Part shown: positions 1 through 4,865 of the stretch, in pieces
How the letters are laid out: each line of letters opens with the position of its first letter
Position numbering within the stretch: the stretch's first letter is position 1
Source: an uncultured bacterium
Lineage (GTDB): Bacteria > Patescibacteriota > Minisyncoccia > CAIUEV01
DNA: 5,287 bases
Reading direction: 5' to 3'
Assembly (NCBI GenBank): GCA_903898335.1
Contig: CAIUEV010000103.1
Span: 1-5,287, forward strand
The notes under the pieces: generated by a model
Database searches by the model: none
Told to the model about the DNA's origin: nothing
The model's input: only the letters and a program-made list of their open reading frames with translations
Made by a program: the position numbers and the translations under genes

Positions 1-149
1 AAGATAAAAATCCCAAATTGGAAATTAGAACTTCCAGCTGCCAAGGTCTTTGTAATCGGGGTCCGGTTATGATAGTCAACGGAACCGTTTACGAAAACGT
101 TAAGCCCCTGGCTGTTGATGATCTGCTACGGAGTTATTTTGAGAAATAA
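1..149 (+). CDS. C-terminal end of a thioredoxin-like [2Fe-2S] ferredoxin (partial)
   Basis: The reading frame is open from the window edge (first full codon at base 3) to TAA at 147-149, giving the last 48 residues. They contain SCQGLCNRGPVMIVNG followed by a short helix-rich end (DDLLRSYFEK). The CxGxCxxGP segment followed by a hydrophobic strand and NG turn is the second half of the cluster-binding site of thioredoxin-fold [2Fe-2S] ferredoxins, the fold also found in NuoE and in HydA/HoxE-like electron-transfer subunits. The first cysteine pair must lie upstream of the window. The protein probably carries electrons in the cytoplasm, either alone or as a subunit of a hydrogenase or NADH-linked complex; the fragment cannot decide which. 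Only 17 nt separate it from the gamma subunit gene downstream, so the two are probably co-transcribed. Confidence 0.75.
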   Translation, partial: DKNPKLEIRTSSCQGLCNRGPVMIVNGTVYENVKPLAVDDLLRSYFEK

Positions 150-166
150 ATTTAATTTTAGAGTCT

Positions 167-1156
167 ATGGCAAAGGGTTCTGCGAAAGAATTAAGAAAGA
201 GAATAAAATCGGTTGGCAATATTAAAAAAATCACTAAAGCGATGGAGATGGTAGCTGCCGCTAAAATGAAAAAAGTGATTGCCAAGGCGATTTCTTCTCG
301 CTCCTATTCTGAGGCGGCGTGGAGTATTTTGGTTAATCTTTCCGATTCGGTGCGTCGAGGAAATCCGCTGTTAGCCACTCGACCGGTAAAAAGAATCGGG
401 ATCGTTCTTTTCTCGAGCAATAAAGGTCTTTGTGGCGGATTGAATAATCAGTTGGTTAAAAAAATTATAGAGCAGGTAAAAAGTCCTTACAGTCTTTCAA
501 TCAATCGAGTCAGAGGAACCAAGATTGAGCCGTCTGTTGATCCCAAAAAAATTGAAATTGAATTTATTACGGTTGGACGCAAAGGGACGGAAGCGATAAT
601 TCAGGCTAAGCAGAAAGTGGTGGCCAGTTTTCTTGATTGGAACGAGCAACTTGGTCTGGAAAATGTTTATCCTTTAACCGAATTTCTTTTTGAGAAATAC
701 GAAGAGGCTTACTACGATAAAATAGTTGTGGCCTATACCAATTTTGTTTCTATTGTCAAAAACGAACCGAAAATACGACAAATCTTACCTCTCTCTCGTC
801 AAGATATGGAAAAGCAACTGGAAGAATTGGGGAAAGAGAGCCGAGAACCGGCTAAAAGGAAGGAAAGAATGGATGAAATCAAGGAAAGAGCGGAGGATAC
901 TTATTATCTTTTTGAATCATCCAAGGAAGATGTTCTCCGAAGAATTCTTCCCAGAATGATAGAAAGCCAGATTTATCAAGCTTTCTTGGAATCTCAGGCT
1001 TCGGAATTTTCCGCTCGGATGCTAACCATGAAAAACGCTTCCGACGTGGCGGAAGATATGATGGAAGATTTCAGTCTTTACTATAATTTAGCCAGACAGG
1101 CCGGCATCACCAAAGAGTTGGCTGAAATTTCTGCCGGTATCACCTCAATGGAATAG
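167..1156 (+). CDS. atpG: F1F0 ATP synthase gamma subunit
   Basis: This gene encodes the central rotor stalk of F1 ATP synthase, which couples ring rotation in the membrane to ATP synthesis in the alpha/beta hexamer. The N-terminal helix carries the family pattern IKSVGNIKKITKAMEMVAAAKM (residues 13-34). The conserved SSNKGLCGGLN lies at about 83-93. The C-terminal helix (about 252-329) has ESQIYQAFLESQASEFSARM and YNLARQAGITKELAEI, the signature that enters the alpha/beta ring. At 329 residues it is longer than the roughly 285-300 usual for the family. The extra length appears in a loop near 106-130 and in a highly charged segment near 209-250. The ATG at 167 has only a weak AGAG ahead of it, but the family N-terminus starts right there. 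Upstream is a ferredoxin and downstream is S1, not atpA and atpD. Confidence 0.96.
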   Translation: MAKGSAKELRKRIKSVGNIKKITKAMEMVAAAKMKKVIAKAISSRSYSEAAWSILVNLSDSVRRGNPLLATRPVKRIGIVLFSSNKGLCGGLNNQLVKKIIEQVKSPYSLSINRVRGTKIEPSVDPKKIEIEFITVGRKGTEAIIQAKQKVVASFLDWNEQLGLENVYPLTEFLFEKYEEAYYDKIVVAYTNFVSIVKNEPKIRQILPLSRQDMEKQLEELGKESREPAKRKERMDEIKERAEDTYYLFESSKEDVLRRILPRMIESQIYQAFLESQASEFSARMLTMKNASDVAEDMMEDFSLYYNLARQAGITKELAEISAGITSME

Positions 1157-1159
1157 CTA

Positions 1160-1208
1160 AAATAAGGTTTTTTCTTGTCTAAAACAAAAAGAGAGAGTAA
1201 CCTTATTT
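1160..1208. repeat. Inverted repeat after atpG, possible terminator stem-loop
   Basis: AAATAAGGTT (1160-1169) is matched perfectly by AACCTTATTT (1199-1208). The space between can partly pair as well, through TTGT (1175-1178) with ACAA (1184-1187) at the tip, so the RNA could form a long imperfect hairpin. It begins three bases after the atpG stop codon. A T5 run follows at 1215-1219, six bases past the stem. It may end atpG transcription or protect its 3' end; the stem is AT-rich and the T-run is not adjacent, so terminator activity is uncertain. Confidence 0.4.
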
Positions 1209-1222
1209 CACGTGTTTTTAAC

Positions 1223-1250
1223 GTCGAGAATCGCGGGCTCGACACTTTTT
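1223..1250 (+). terminator. GC-rich stem-loop plus T-run upstream of the S1 gene
   Basis: GTCGAG (1223-1228) and CTCGAC (1238-1243) form a perfect 6-bp stem around a 9-nt loop, and a T5 run follows at 1246-1250. This has the shape of a short intrinsic terminator for the ferredoxin-atpG transcript. Only 27 nt then remain before the S1 start codon, too few for a complete promoter and leader. The hairpin may therefore instead lie in the S1 leader and act as an attenuator or a translational control element. The sequence alone does not separate these options. Confidence 0.45.
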
Positions 1251-1277
1251 AATTATTAATCCGCCGTTCTAATTAAA

Positions 1278-2759
1278 ATGAAGATTCTAGAAAAACTGGA
1301 AGAGCGTTTGGAAGAAATGCAAAGTAACTCCAGTCAAACCAAAGGTAAAATAGTCGGTAAACATAAAAAGGCAAAACTTCAAGCTCAGAGCGGGACTCTT
1401 GACATGGAGCAGCTCATTAAGAGAATTGAAGTTCCCAAAATCGCAGTTGGCGATTTAATAAAAGGAAAAGTCATTGCTACCGATAGCAGCGCCATCTACG
1501 TCGATCTCGGCGTGCGCGGTACCGGTGTCATTATGGGTCGAGAGATGAAAGACGGTCTCGGCATCGTTGAGAATTTGCGTGAAGACGATGAAATCGAAGC
1601 GACTATTGTGGATGTCGAAAATGAAGACGGTTATGTTGAACTTTCTATCAGGGAGGCGGCTTATGAAAAAGCTTGGAAAGAGTTGAAGCGTAAAATGGAC
1701 GATAAAGAAACTGTCAGCACTCGTATTCTGGAAGCTAATCGAGGCGGTTTAATGGTGGAAATCAATGGAATTTACGGATTTTTGCCCGTTTCTCAATTGG
1801 GTCACGAACATTATCCGCGCGTTGAAGATGGTGACAAAAACAAGATTTTGCAATTATTGCTCAAATTAGTCAATAAAGAATTAGCTGTCAAGGTGATTGA
1901 TGTTGACGCCGAAGAAGAAAAATTGATTGTTTCCGAGAAGGCTACTTATGAGGAGAAAGAGAAGCAAGTTATCAGTCAATTTAAAGTTGGTGATGTGGTT
2001 TCGGGTGTTGTATCCGGCGTGGTCAATTTTGGAGCTTTCGTCAAATTTACACCTAAGGATGCCGATAGCGAGAAAGAATCTTTGGAAGGTTTGGTGCATA
2101 TTTCCGAATTGGCTTGGCAATTGATCGAAGATCCGCATGAAATAATCAAAACCGGCGAGAAAGTTCAGTGTAAGATTATCGAAATTGATGGAACTCGCGT
2201 TTCTCTCTCCATCAGAGCCTTGAAATCCGATCCCTGGCAGAAGATTATGGAGAAATATTCAATAGGTCAGATTATCGAGGGAGAAGTGACTAAATTGAAT
2301 CCTTTTGGTGCTTTTGTCCAATTAGACAACGATATTCACGGTTTAGCTCACGTTTCCGAGATTTTGAACAAGACCAAAGCCAAGAATTTAACGGATATTC
2401 TGGAGGTTGGTAAACGTTACAAGTTTAAGATTCTTTCCATTGAGCCGTCCAGTCATCGATTAGGCTTGACTTTGAGTACTCCGGAAGAGGCCGCTAAGCA
2501 TGAAGAGGAAGAAACCAAAGCCGAAGATAAAGCGGAGGAAAAAGTTGAGGAGAAGAAAGCTGTTGTCAAAAAAACGGCTGAAAAACCGAAGAAAGACAAG
2601 GTAGTCAAGGAAAAGATCGAGAAGACGGAGAAGAAAAAAGCCGCCGATAAGCCAAAAAAGGCCGTTAAAAAAGTTCCGGCCAAAAAAGCCGTTAAGACGG
2701 TTAAGGCTCCGAAGGCTAAAGCTAAAACTGAGACCAAAAAAGTTAAAGATAAAAAATAA
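1278..2759 (+). CDS. rpsA: 30S ribosomal protein S1 (four S1 domains, lysine-rich tail)
   Basis: S1 binds single-stranded mRNA at the 30S platform and helps load leaders that are unstructured or lack a Shine-Dalgarno sequence. Four OB-fold S1 repeats are visible: residues about 57-126 (VGDLIKGKVIATDSSAIYVDLG), 143-222 (more divergent, ending KLIVSEKA), 236-315 (VVNFGAFVKF then GLVHISELAW, RVSLSIRAL) and 328-401 (NPFGAFVQL, GLAHVSEI, RLGLTLS). Proteobacterial S1 has six domains; four-domain forms are normal in many other bacteria. Residues 402-493 form a low-complexity tail, first Glu/Lys-rich and then Lys/Ala/Pro/Val-rich (KKAVKKVPAKKAVKTVKAPK), probably disordered and RNA-binding. No Shine-Dalgarno precedes the ATG at 1278, as is also weak in E. 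coli rpsA. An alternative start at Met14 has GGAAG ahead of it. The stop codon touches the next gene's ATG. Confidence 0.92.
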   Translation: MKILEKLEERLEEMQSNSSQTKGKIVGKHKKAKLQAQSGTLDMEQLIKRIEVPKIAVGDLIKGKVIATDSSAIYVDLGVRGTGVIMGREMKDGLGIVENLREDDEIEATIVDVENEDGYVELSIREAAYEKAWKELKRKMDDKETVSTRILEANRGGLMVEINGIYGFLPVSQLGHEHYPRVEDGDKNKILQLLLKLVNKELAVKVIDVDAEEEKLIVSEKATYEEKEKQVISQFKVGDVVSGVVSGVVNFGAFVKFTPKDADSEKESLEGLVHISELAWQLIEDPHEIIKTGEKVQCKIIEIDGTRVSLSIRALKSDPWQKIMEKYSIGQIIEGEVTKLNPFGAFVQLDNDIHGLAHVSEILNKTKAKNLTDILEVGKRYKFKILSIEPSSHRLGLTLSTPEEAAKHEEEETKAEDKAEEKVEEKKAVVKKTAEKPKKDKVVKEKIEKTEKKKAADKPKKAVKKVPAKKAVKTVKAPKAKAKTETKKVKDKK

Positions 2760-3368
2760 ATGCCAACCCAAGATTTTTCCTTGAAAAATCGAAAGATTGC
2801 CGAATTGAATGCGGAGATGCTCCAAAATGGATTTTGTTGTCCTTTGGGCGATACGCGTATCAATTTGGTTCCGGGTGAGGGCGACGCCGATTCCAAGATT
2901 ATTTTTATCGGTGAAGGCCCTGGGCAGAAGGAAGATGCAGCCGGCCGTCCTTTTATTGGGATGGCCGGTAAGCTTTTAAGCGAACTTTTGGAGGAAATCG
3001 GTATTAAACGAGAGGAGGTTTTTATCGCCAATGTGGTCAAATGTCGACCACCCGGAAATCGCGATCCGAAGCCGGAAGAAGTTAAGGCCTGCTGGCCTTG
3101 GCTGATGCGGCAAATTCAAATCATTGACCCCAAGCTGATTATTCCGCTCGGTCGCCACGCCATGGAGCGATTTTTACCCGACATGAAGATTTCGGCGGCT
3201 CGAGGCAAAGTGCTGCGTCGAAAATTACCGGAGGTCGGAGTTCGGGTTTTTATGCCTACTTACCATCCTGCGGCCGCACTTTACCATCGTGAATGGTTGA
3301 AATTTTTGAAGGAAGATTTTGCCAAAATTCCCAAAATCCTCAAAAAACTGGAGGAGGAGGGGAAGTAA
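2760..3368 (+). CDS. Uracil-DNA glycosylase, family 4 (iron-sulfur type)
   Basis: This enzyme excises uracil from DNA after cytosine deamination or dUTP incorporation, starting base excision repair. Its 202 residues match the usual family 4 length. Visible landmarks are GEGPGQKEDAAGRPF (51-65, uracil-binding loop), NVVKCRPPGNRDPKPEE (91-107) and the HPAAALY loop (169-175) that carries the catalytic-site histidine. Cys95 and Cys111, 15 residues apart, fit the last two [4Fe-4S] ligands (Cys-X14-17-Cys). The N-terminal CxxCPL pair of the family is altered: here it reads GFCCPL, with Gly24 in place of the first cysteine and adjacent Cys26-Cys27. The start ATG at 2760 directly follows the S1 stop TAA with no Shine-Dalgarno, which implies translational coupling to S1. 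The last two bases of its stop codon are the first two of the 35-bp repeat downstream. Confidence 0.93.
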   Translation: MPTQDFSLKNRKIAELNAEMLQNGFCCPLGDTRINLVPGEGDADSKIIFIGEGPGQKEDAAGRPFIGMAGKLLSELLEEIGIKREEVFIANVVKCRPPGNRDPKPEEVKACWPWLMRQIQIIDPKLIIPLGRHAMERFLPDMKISAARGKVLRRKLPEVGVRVFMPTYHPAAALYHREWLKFLKEDFAKIPKILKKLEEEGK

Positions 3369-3401
3369 AATTTGATTTTCGTTTATAATTGAGCTTAAAT
3401 A
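3367..3401 (+). repeat. 35-bp direct repeat, left copy
   Basis: These 35 bases recur without mismatch at 4296-4330, 929 bp further on, in the same orientation. The match stops exactly at both edges (T versus G before it, A versus G after it). This copy begins inside the TAA stop codon of the uracil-DNA glycosylase. It contains TTGATT (3372-3377), TATAAT (3384-3389) and TTAAAT (3395-3400). Together with the right copy it brackets the KilA-N gene. Confidence 0.97.
3372..3400 (+). promoter_or_regulatory. Candidate promoter of the KilA-N gene, inside the left repeat
   Basis: TTGATT (3372-3377) and TTAAAT (3395-3400) are separated by 17 nt, the optimal spacing for a sigma-70-type promoter; each hexamer matches consensus at four of six positions. 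A perfect TATAAT at 3384-3389 is an alternative -10 element but lacks a good -35 at the right distance. Transcription would start near 3396 or 3407, leaving a 57-68 nt leader before the KilA-N start codon. Confidence 0.4.
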
Positions 3402-3410
3402 ACCGGTTAT
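3399..3410. promoter_or_regulatory. 12-bp perfect palindrome at the cassette edge, possible operator
   Basis: ATAACCGGTTAT reads the same on both strands. It is flanked by symmetric CTT (3394-3396) and AAG (3413-3415), making an imperfect 22-bp dyad. Three of its bases belong to the left 35-bp repeat and nine lie outside, so the palindrome exists only at this junction and not at the right copy. It overlaps the end of the candidate -10 element and the expected start of transcription, where a dimeric repressor would block initiation. Binding by the KilA-N protein itself is a guess from position. Confidence 0.35.
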
Positions 3411-3463
3411 ACAAGAAAGTCGGGACAATTTTGATTTGCTTTATATATTTTTAAAAAATATTT

Positions 3464-4282
3464 ATGAAAAAAGATCTTGTTGTCAAAAATATAAATATAA
3501 ATTTTTTCTCTAGAAAAGAAGAAGATTTTATTTCCCTGACCGACATAGCCAAGTATAAAAATGCAAAAGCGACGGGGTTGGTTATCTCTCACTGGTTAAG
3601 TGCAAAATATACAATCGAGTTTATAGGATTGTGGGAACGGCTGCATAATCCTAATTTTAATGTAACGGAATTCAGTAACATTAAAAATAGTGCCGGCTCT
3701 AACGGTTATGTGCTTTCAAGCAAGCAATGGATTGAAAAAACCGCTTCAATCGGGATAATTTCCAAGTCAGGTCGATATGGAGGGGGAACATATGCCCATA
3801 AAGATATTGCTTTTGAATTCGCATCTTGGATATCGGCTGAGTTCAAACTTTATCTCATAAAAGAATTCCAAAGGTTAAAAGAAGATGAAAATCGGAGAAA
3901 AGAACTGAGCTGGGACGCTAAAAGATTTTTAGTAAAAGCGAACTATAAAGTTCATACCGATGCGATTAAAGAGAATTTAATTCCAAAAAGTATATCAAAA
4001 AGACAAAAAAGTTTTATTTACGCTGACGAGGCGGATATTTTGAATGTTTCTCTTTTTGGTATGACAGCAAAAGAATGGAGAGATGTTAATCCGAAAATTA
4101 AAGGAAATATTCGAGATTATGCCGATATTGTTCAACTCGTATGCCTTGCCGGGCTTGAGAGTCTAAACGCAGAGTTTATTAGACAGGGACTTAGTCAGCC
4201 AGAAAGGATAACAAGACTCAATCGAATAGCGATTATTCAAATGAAATCACTAGCTGGAAAGTATATAAAAGAAATTAATTAA
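3464..4282 (+). CDS. KilA-N domain-containing protein
   Basis: The 272-residue protein has a KilA-N domain at about residues 18-140: DFISLTDIAKYKN (21-33), ISHWLSAKYTIEFIGLWERL (41-60), then KQWIEKTASIGIISKSGRYGG (87-107) and AHKDIAFEFASWISAEFKLY (111-130). KilA-N is a DNA-binding fold typical of phages and large DNA viruses and is also found in scattered bacterial genes of this length. The C-terminal part (about 186-262: YADEADILNVSLFGMTAKEW, GNIRDYADIVQL, GLSQPERITRLNRIAI) looks like the conserved second domain of these bacterial proteins, whose function is not known to me. It is probably a regulatory or phage-related DNA-binding protein in the cytoplasm. No Shine-Dalgarno precedes the ATG; the leader is very AT-rich. 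The protein looks intact. Its AT-rich codons and flanking direct repeats suggest acquisition by transfer. Confidence 0.9.
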   Translation: MKKDLVVKNININFFSRKEEDFISLTDIAKYKNAKATGLVISHWLSAKYTIEFIGLWERLHNPNFNVTEFSNIKNSAGSNGYVLSSKQWIEKTASIGIISKSGRYGGGTYAHKDIAFEFASWISAEFKLYLIKEFQRLKEDENRRKELSWDAKRFLVKANYKVHTDAIKENLIPKSISKRQKSFIYADEADILNVSLFGMTAKEWRDVNPKIKGNIRDYADIVQLVCLAGLESLNAEFIRQGLSQPERITRLNRIAIIQMKSLAGKYIKEIN

Positions 4283-4295
4283 TAATTATAATTTG

Positions 4296-4330
4296 AAAAT
4301 TTGATTTTCGTTTATAATTGAGCTTAAATA
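4296..4330 (+). repeat. 35-bp direct repeat, right copy
   Basis: This is identical over 35 of 35 bases to 3367-3401. It starts 13 nt after the KilA-N stop codon and ends 12 nt before the first base of tRNA-Ser. Its first 14 bases plus the G before it form a small hairpin-like repeat, GAAAA (4295-4299) with TTTTC (4305-4309), which the left copy has only as AAAA/TTTT. Confidence 0.97.
4301..4329 (+). promoter_or_regulatory. Candidate promoter of tRNA-Ser, inside the right repeat
   Basis: TTGATT (4301-4306), 17 nt, then TTAAAT (4324-4329) would start transcription near 4336, about 7 nt before the tRNA. The alternative -10 TATAAT at 4313-4318 would start it near 4325. No other promoter-like pair is apparent between the KilA-N stop codon and the tRNA, so the repeat is the most likely source of tRNA transcription. 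Confidence 0.45.
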
Positions 4331-4342
4331 GGAGAGTATTTT

Positions 4343-4429
4343 GGAGAGGTGCCTGAGTGGCTGAAAGGGGCACCCTGCTAAGGTGTTAGGCCCGAAAGGG
4401 TCTCGAGGGTTCGAATCCCTCCCTCTCCG
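4343..4429 (+). tRNA. tRNA-Ser (anticodon GCT)
   Basis: All cloverleaf parts are present over 87 nt. The acceptor stem is GGAGAGG (4343-4349) with CCTCTCC (4422-4428) and discriminator G at 4429. The anticodon stem pairs 4370-4374 with 4382-4386 around the loop CTGCTAA, with anticodon GCT at 4377-4379, reading AGC and AGT. The long variable arm typical of serine tRNAs has a GCCC-GAAA-GGGT hairpin near 4390-4401. The T arm is GAGGG-TTCGAAT-CCCTC (4405-4421). The 3' CCA is not encoded (CAT follows the discriminator), so a CCA-adding enzyme is needed. The upstream promoter lies in the 35-bp repeat. Confidence 0.97.
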
Positions 4430-4499
4430 CATTTTTGTAAAATCGTCCTTGTTTTTTGTTTAGCTCTTCTTAAGCTATAGTTTCGCTTTCGCATAGCAG

Positions 4500-4542
4500 T
4501 TGAAGGAATTTTTGCCTAATTTAATGGCAAAAATTCCTTCAA
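4500..4542. repeat. 17-bp perfect inverted repeat with 9-nt loop
   Basis: TTGAAGGAATTTTTGCC (4500-4516) is exactly complementary to GGCAAAAATTCCTTCAA (4526-4542) around the loop TAATTTAAT. No T-run follows on either strand, so it is not a textbook intrinsic terminator, although such a strong stem could stop or shield transcripts from the tRNA side or from the minus strand. Its arms cover the last codons of the broken minus-strand frame. A remnant of a small palindromic element is another possibility. Confidence 0.9.
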
Positions 4543-4776
4543 AGCCCTTAAAAATGAATAGATGAAATTAACAAAGCGCCTTTCTTGAAGAATATTACGG
4601 GCAATTAGATTGTTTATTATTTTAAAATGGCTCAAGGTAGAAACACCTTTTAAGCCTCTAGCTTAATAATGGAAGTGTCTTTTACTGCTAAATACACGCC
4701 CTAATTTTATGTTCTCCAGTACGAGCAATAACTTTTTCAAATTATTCGGAGTCATTTTCTCTGTATCGTAAGACAT
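4516..4776 (-). pseudogene. Possible decayed small reading frame with an in-frame TAA
   Basis: On the minus strand an ATG at 4776-4774 opens 37 codons (MSYDTEKMTPNNLKKLLLVL, then ENIKLGRVFSSKRHFHY) to a TAA at 4665-4663. The same frame then continues for 48 codons (including LSHFKIINNLIARNILQERR and FVNFIYSFLRALKEFLPLN) to TAG at 4518-4516. Both halves have a protein-like mix of amphipathic and charged residues, which is why the frame is listed. I do not recognise the family. There is no Shine-Dalgarno before the ATG. It could be a decayed gene fragment, an intact 37-residue small protein, or chance openness in AT-rich DNA. Confidence 0.25.
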
Positions 4777-4790
4777 AGTAAATATTTTGA

Positions 4791-4819
4791 TTGCTAAATT
4801 AGTTTAATATACATATAGT
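4791..4819 (+). promoter_or_regulatory. Candidate promoter of the DNA methyltransferase gene
   Basis: TTGCTA (4791-4796) and TATAGT (4814-4819) are separated by 17 nt; the -10 matches consensus at five of six positions. Transcription would start near 4826, giving a leader of about 40 nt. A short dyad, ATAC (4809-4812) with GTAT (4818-4821), overlaps the -10. The nearest Shine-Dalgarno-like motif is GAGG at 4845-4848, 17 nt before the ATG and so farther than usual. Confidence 0.45.
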
Positions 4820-4865
4820 ATGGGCAAAAGTCAAAATTTTAATTGAGGATTTAATAAAATAGACT

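Larger units (their letters stand above)
3402..4330 (+). mobile_element. Putative 929-bp KilA-N cassette flanked by 35-bp direct repeats
   Basis: The unit between the end of the left repeat and the end of the right repeat carries a single gene and no visible integrase, transposase or terminal inverted repeats. Collapsing the two repeats would place the glycosylase stop codon directly next to the tRNA-Ser promoter, a compact arrangement like the rest of the block upstream. The unit is visibly richer in A and T than the genes to its left. A 35-bp duplication is long for a transposon target-site duplication, so site-specific or homologous recombination supplied in trans is more likely if this is mobile. 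A simple local duplication around a captured gene is the main alternative. Confidence 0.4.
4430..4865. other. Gene-poor AT-rich stretch between tRNA-Ser and the methyltransferase
   Basis: No convincing intact gene is visible here. The tRNA is followed by T-runs at 4432-4436 and 4452-4457 that may help end its transcript. Several small dyads cluster next: TAGCT (4461-4465) with AGCTA (4473-4477), and GCTAT (4474-4478) with ATAGC (4493-4497) around a tandem TTTCGC pair (4481-4492). Because the two dyads share bases they could form alternative structures. The 17-bp perfect inverted repeat, a broken minus-strand frame and the methyltransferase promoter are listed separately. Confidence 0.6.

Noticed and set aside
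726..959. Plus-strand 77-codon frame inside atpG
   Set aside because: It is a frame-shifted shadow of the conserved gamma subunit, with a Lys/Arg/Trp-rich composition and no domain pattern.
1209..1214. CACGTG palindrome in the gap before S1
   Set aside because: Six-base palindromes are expected by chance, and this one has no symmetric extension or clear position relative to a promoter.
2453..3040. Long minus-strand open frame opposite the S1 tail and the glycosylase start
   Set aside because: It is rich in Ser, Phe and Leu exactly where the plus strand encodes Lys/Glu repeats, so it is the mirror of low-complexity coding sequence. The plus-strand genes are clear family members.
4331..4348. 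GGAGAG repeated at 4331-4336 and 4343-4348 just before and at the tRNA start
   Set aside because: A six-base repeat at this spacing is likely chance; the second copy is explained by the acceptor stem.
4461..4497. CRISPR-like or riboswitch-like repeats downstream of the tRNA
   Set aside because: The dyads are 5 bp long and the only tandem repeat is a two-copy hexamer; there is no repeat-spacer pattern or recognisable riboswitch core.
4809..4821. ATAC/GTAT dyad over the methyltransferase -10 as a controller-protein operator
   Set aside because: Four-base arms in AT-rich DNA are too weak, and no controller gene is visible in the window.
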